DNA of 64,000 nt, from NCBI RefSeq assembly GCF_964063325.1, contig NZ_OZ061315.1:4278001-4342000 (forward strand), given 5' to 3'. Each line of letters starts with the position of its first letter. The first letter of the stretch is position 1. The DNA is from Hafnia alvei. GTDB lineage: Bacteria; Pseudomonadota; Gammaproteobacteria; Enterobacterales; Enterobacteriaceae. Below are positions 63,202 through 64,000 of this stretch, one piece after another. The notes under the pieces are model-generated. The model was not told where the DNA came from. It was given only the letters and a program-made list of their open reading frames with translations, and did no database searches. The position numbers and the translations under genes were made by a program.

Positions 63202-64000
63202 ATGGATGTCAGAACGCTGCGCTATTTTGTAGAAGTGGTACGCCAACAAAGCTTTACCCGCGCGGCGGAAAAACTGTTTGTTACCCAGCCAACCATCAGC
63301 AAAATGCTCCGCCATCTGGAAGATGAGCTGGGATGCACGCTGCTCATCCGTGAAGGACGCCGTTTACATCTTACCGACAGTGGGCAAGCAGTTTATCAAC
63401 GCGGCCTAACCATACTGGATCAATTTAGCCAATTAAGATCAGAGCTAGAAGATATCAGCACGGTGAAACGCGGCCAGCTTAAGTTAGGTATTCCACCGAT
63501 GGTCGGTACCCAAATGGCCGGATTAATTAATGAATTTCGCCATAACTATCCAGGAATCGAGCTGATTATTTCCGAATTTGGCGGGCTTACCGTTGAACAG
63601 GCCGTGTTATCGGGTGAACTCGATCTCGCCTTAACGGCGCTTTCAGGAGATACCGATGCCGCCATCGCATCGCTACCGCTGTTCAGCCATCCGCTGTGCG
63701 TTTTAGTCCCTCGCACCGAAGAGTGGCTATCGCGCACCAGCATCGCTATGCCCGAACTCGCTGAGCAGAATATCCTGATCTACAACGAGGATTTCGCGCT
63801 CTATAAACAGCTAATGCAGGCCTTTGCGGTTCATAACGTGACGCCACAGATTGCGGTTCGCAGCGGGCAGTGGGACTTTCTCGCCGCCATGGTTCAGGCT
63901 GGCGTAGGCATCGCAATTTTGCCAGAGCCTATCTGCCAACGGCTCGATCCAAAGACCCTACTTTGGCTGCCATTAGAGCCAAAACTGATGTGGGAGCTGG
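63202..64000 (+). CDS. LysR-type regulator (CidR-like), 3' end outside window
   Basis: Open from an ATG with GGAGA seven bases upstream to the window end; 266 codons are visible. The HTH (LRYFVEVVRQQSFTRAAEKLFVTQPTISKMLRHLEDELGCTLL) is at 5-48, followed by the effector-binding domain from GQLKLGIPPMVG. Divergent from the lrgAB-type pair, so probably its acetate- or metabolite-responsive activator, as CidR is in Gram-positives. The missing part should be about 30 codons. Confidence 0.9.
   Translation, partial: MDVRTLRYFVEVVRQQSFTRAAEKLFVTQPTISKMLRHLEDELGCTLLIREGRRLHLTDSGQAVYQRGLTILDQFSQLRSELEDISTVKRGQLKLGIPPMVGTQMAGLINEFRHNYPGIELIISEFGGLTVEQAVLSGELDLALTALSGDTDAAIASLPLFSHPLCVLVPRTEEWLSRTSIAMPELAEQNILIYNEDFALYKQLMQAFAVHNVTPQIAVRSGQWDFLAAMVQAGVGIAILPEPICQRLDPKTLLWLPLEPKLMWEL

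Overview
The window is chromosomal DNA of a member of the Enterobacterales. Gene content and order follow the E. coli/Yersinia pattern: glpTQ; yibF-selAB-aldB; ridA-pyrIB; aaeXAB/aaeR; then tldD through yhdP, rng, mreBCD, csrD, acuI, msrPQ, aroQ, accBC, panF, prmA, dusB and fis. Protein similarity is clearly below that of Escherichia. The accessory genes suggest a Hafnia-like (Hafniaceae) genome, but I cannot prove the genus without a search.

Layout. 1-10.5 kb: glycerol-3-phosphate and glycerophosphodiester uptake (glpT, glpQ), a small DUF1471 protein, a GST, the selenocysteine incorporation pair selA-selB, aldB and a Kch-type K+ channel, all on +. 10.5-12.8 kb: ridA, pyrI and pyrB on -, with an unannotated pyrL leader peptide, its attenuator and its promoter. 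12.8-17.4 kb: the aromatic-acid efflux operon aaeXAB and divergent aaeR. 17.4-17.9 kb: a gene-free stretch made of two inverted copies of a multi-hairpin element. 17.9-31.4 kb: tldD, a nitrilase-family amidase, yhdP, rng, maf, mreDCB and csrD on -. 31.5-41.9 kb: acuI, msrPQ, aroQ, accBC, yhdT-panF, prmA and dusB-fis on +, with one ASCH-domain gene on -.

41.86-45.3 kb is a small AT-rich island at the 3' end of fis. It is bounded by two copies of a 52-bp sequence that includes the last codons and stop of fis. It carries an orphan type VI secretion tube protein (Hcp), a Tlde1/DUF2778 L,D-transpeptidase-type effector, and two tandem paralogous two-TM proteins that look like cognate immunity proteins. 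The first immunity copy is split by a 1260-bp IS911-like element with a 3-bp target duplication. Removing the IS restores a 95-codon frame that aligns without gaps to the second copy. The IS transposase itself appears to be frameshifted.

45.4-55.0 kb is a sugar-acid catabolic locus: a GntR regulator (dgoR-like), dgoK, dgoA, an SMP-30 lactonase interrupted by one in-frame amber codon, two MFS transporters, an IlvD/Edd dehydratase, a DHDPS-family lyase and an SDR dehydrogenase. It joins the DgoK/DgoA phosphorylative route to enzymes of the non-phosphorylative type. 55.4-64 kb: a secreted protein of unknown function, a beta-glucoside PTS operon (RpiR regulator, IIBC, 6-phospho-beta-glucosidase), an Agp-like acid phosphatase, ygaC, an LrgA/LrgB-type membrane pair and a divergent LysR regulator cut by the window end.

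I saw no rRNA, tRNA, CRISPR array, integrase or replication origin. Family assignments rest on recognised motifs and remembered homologues; no searches were run.
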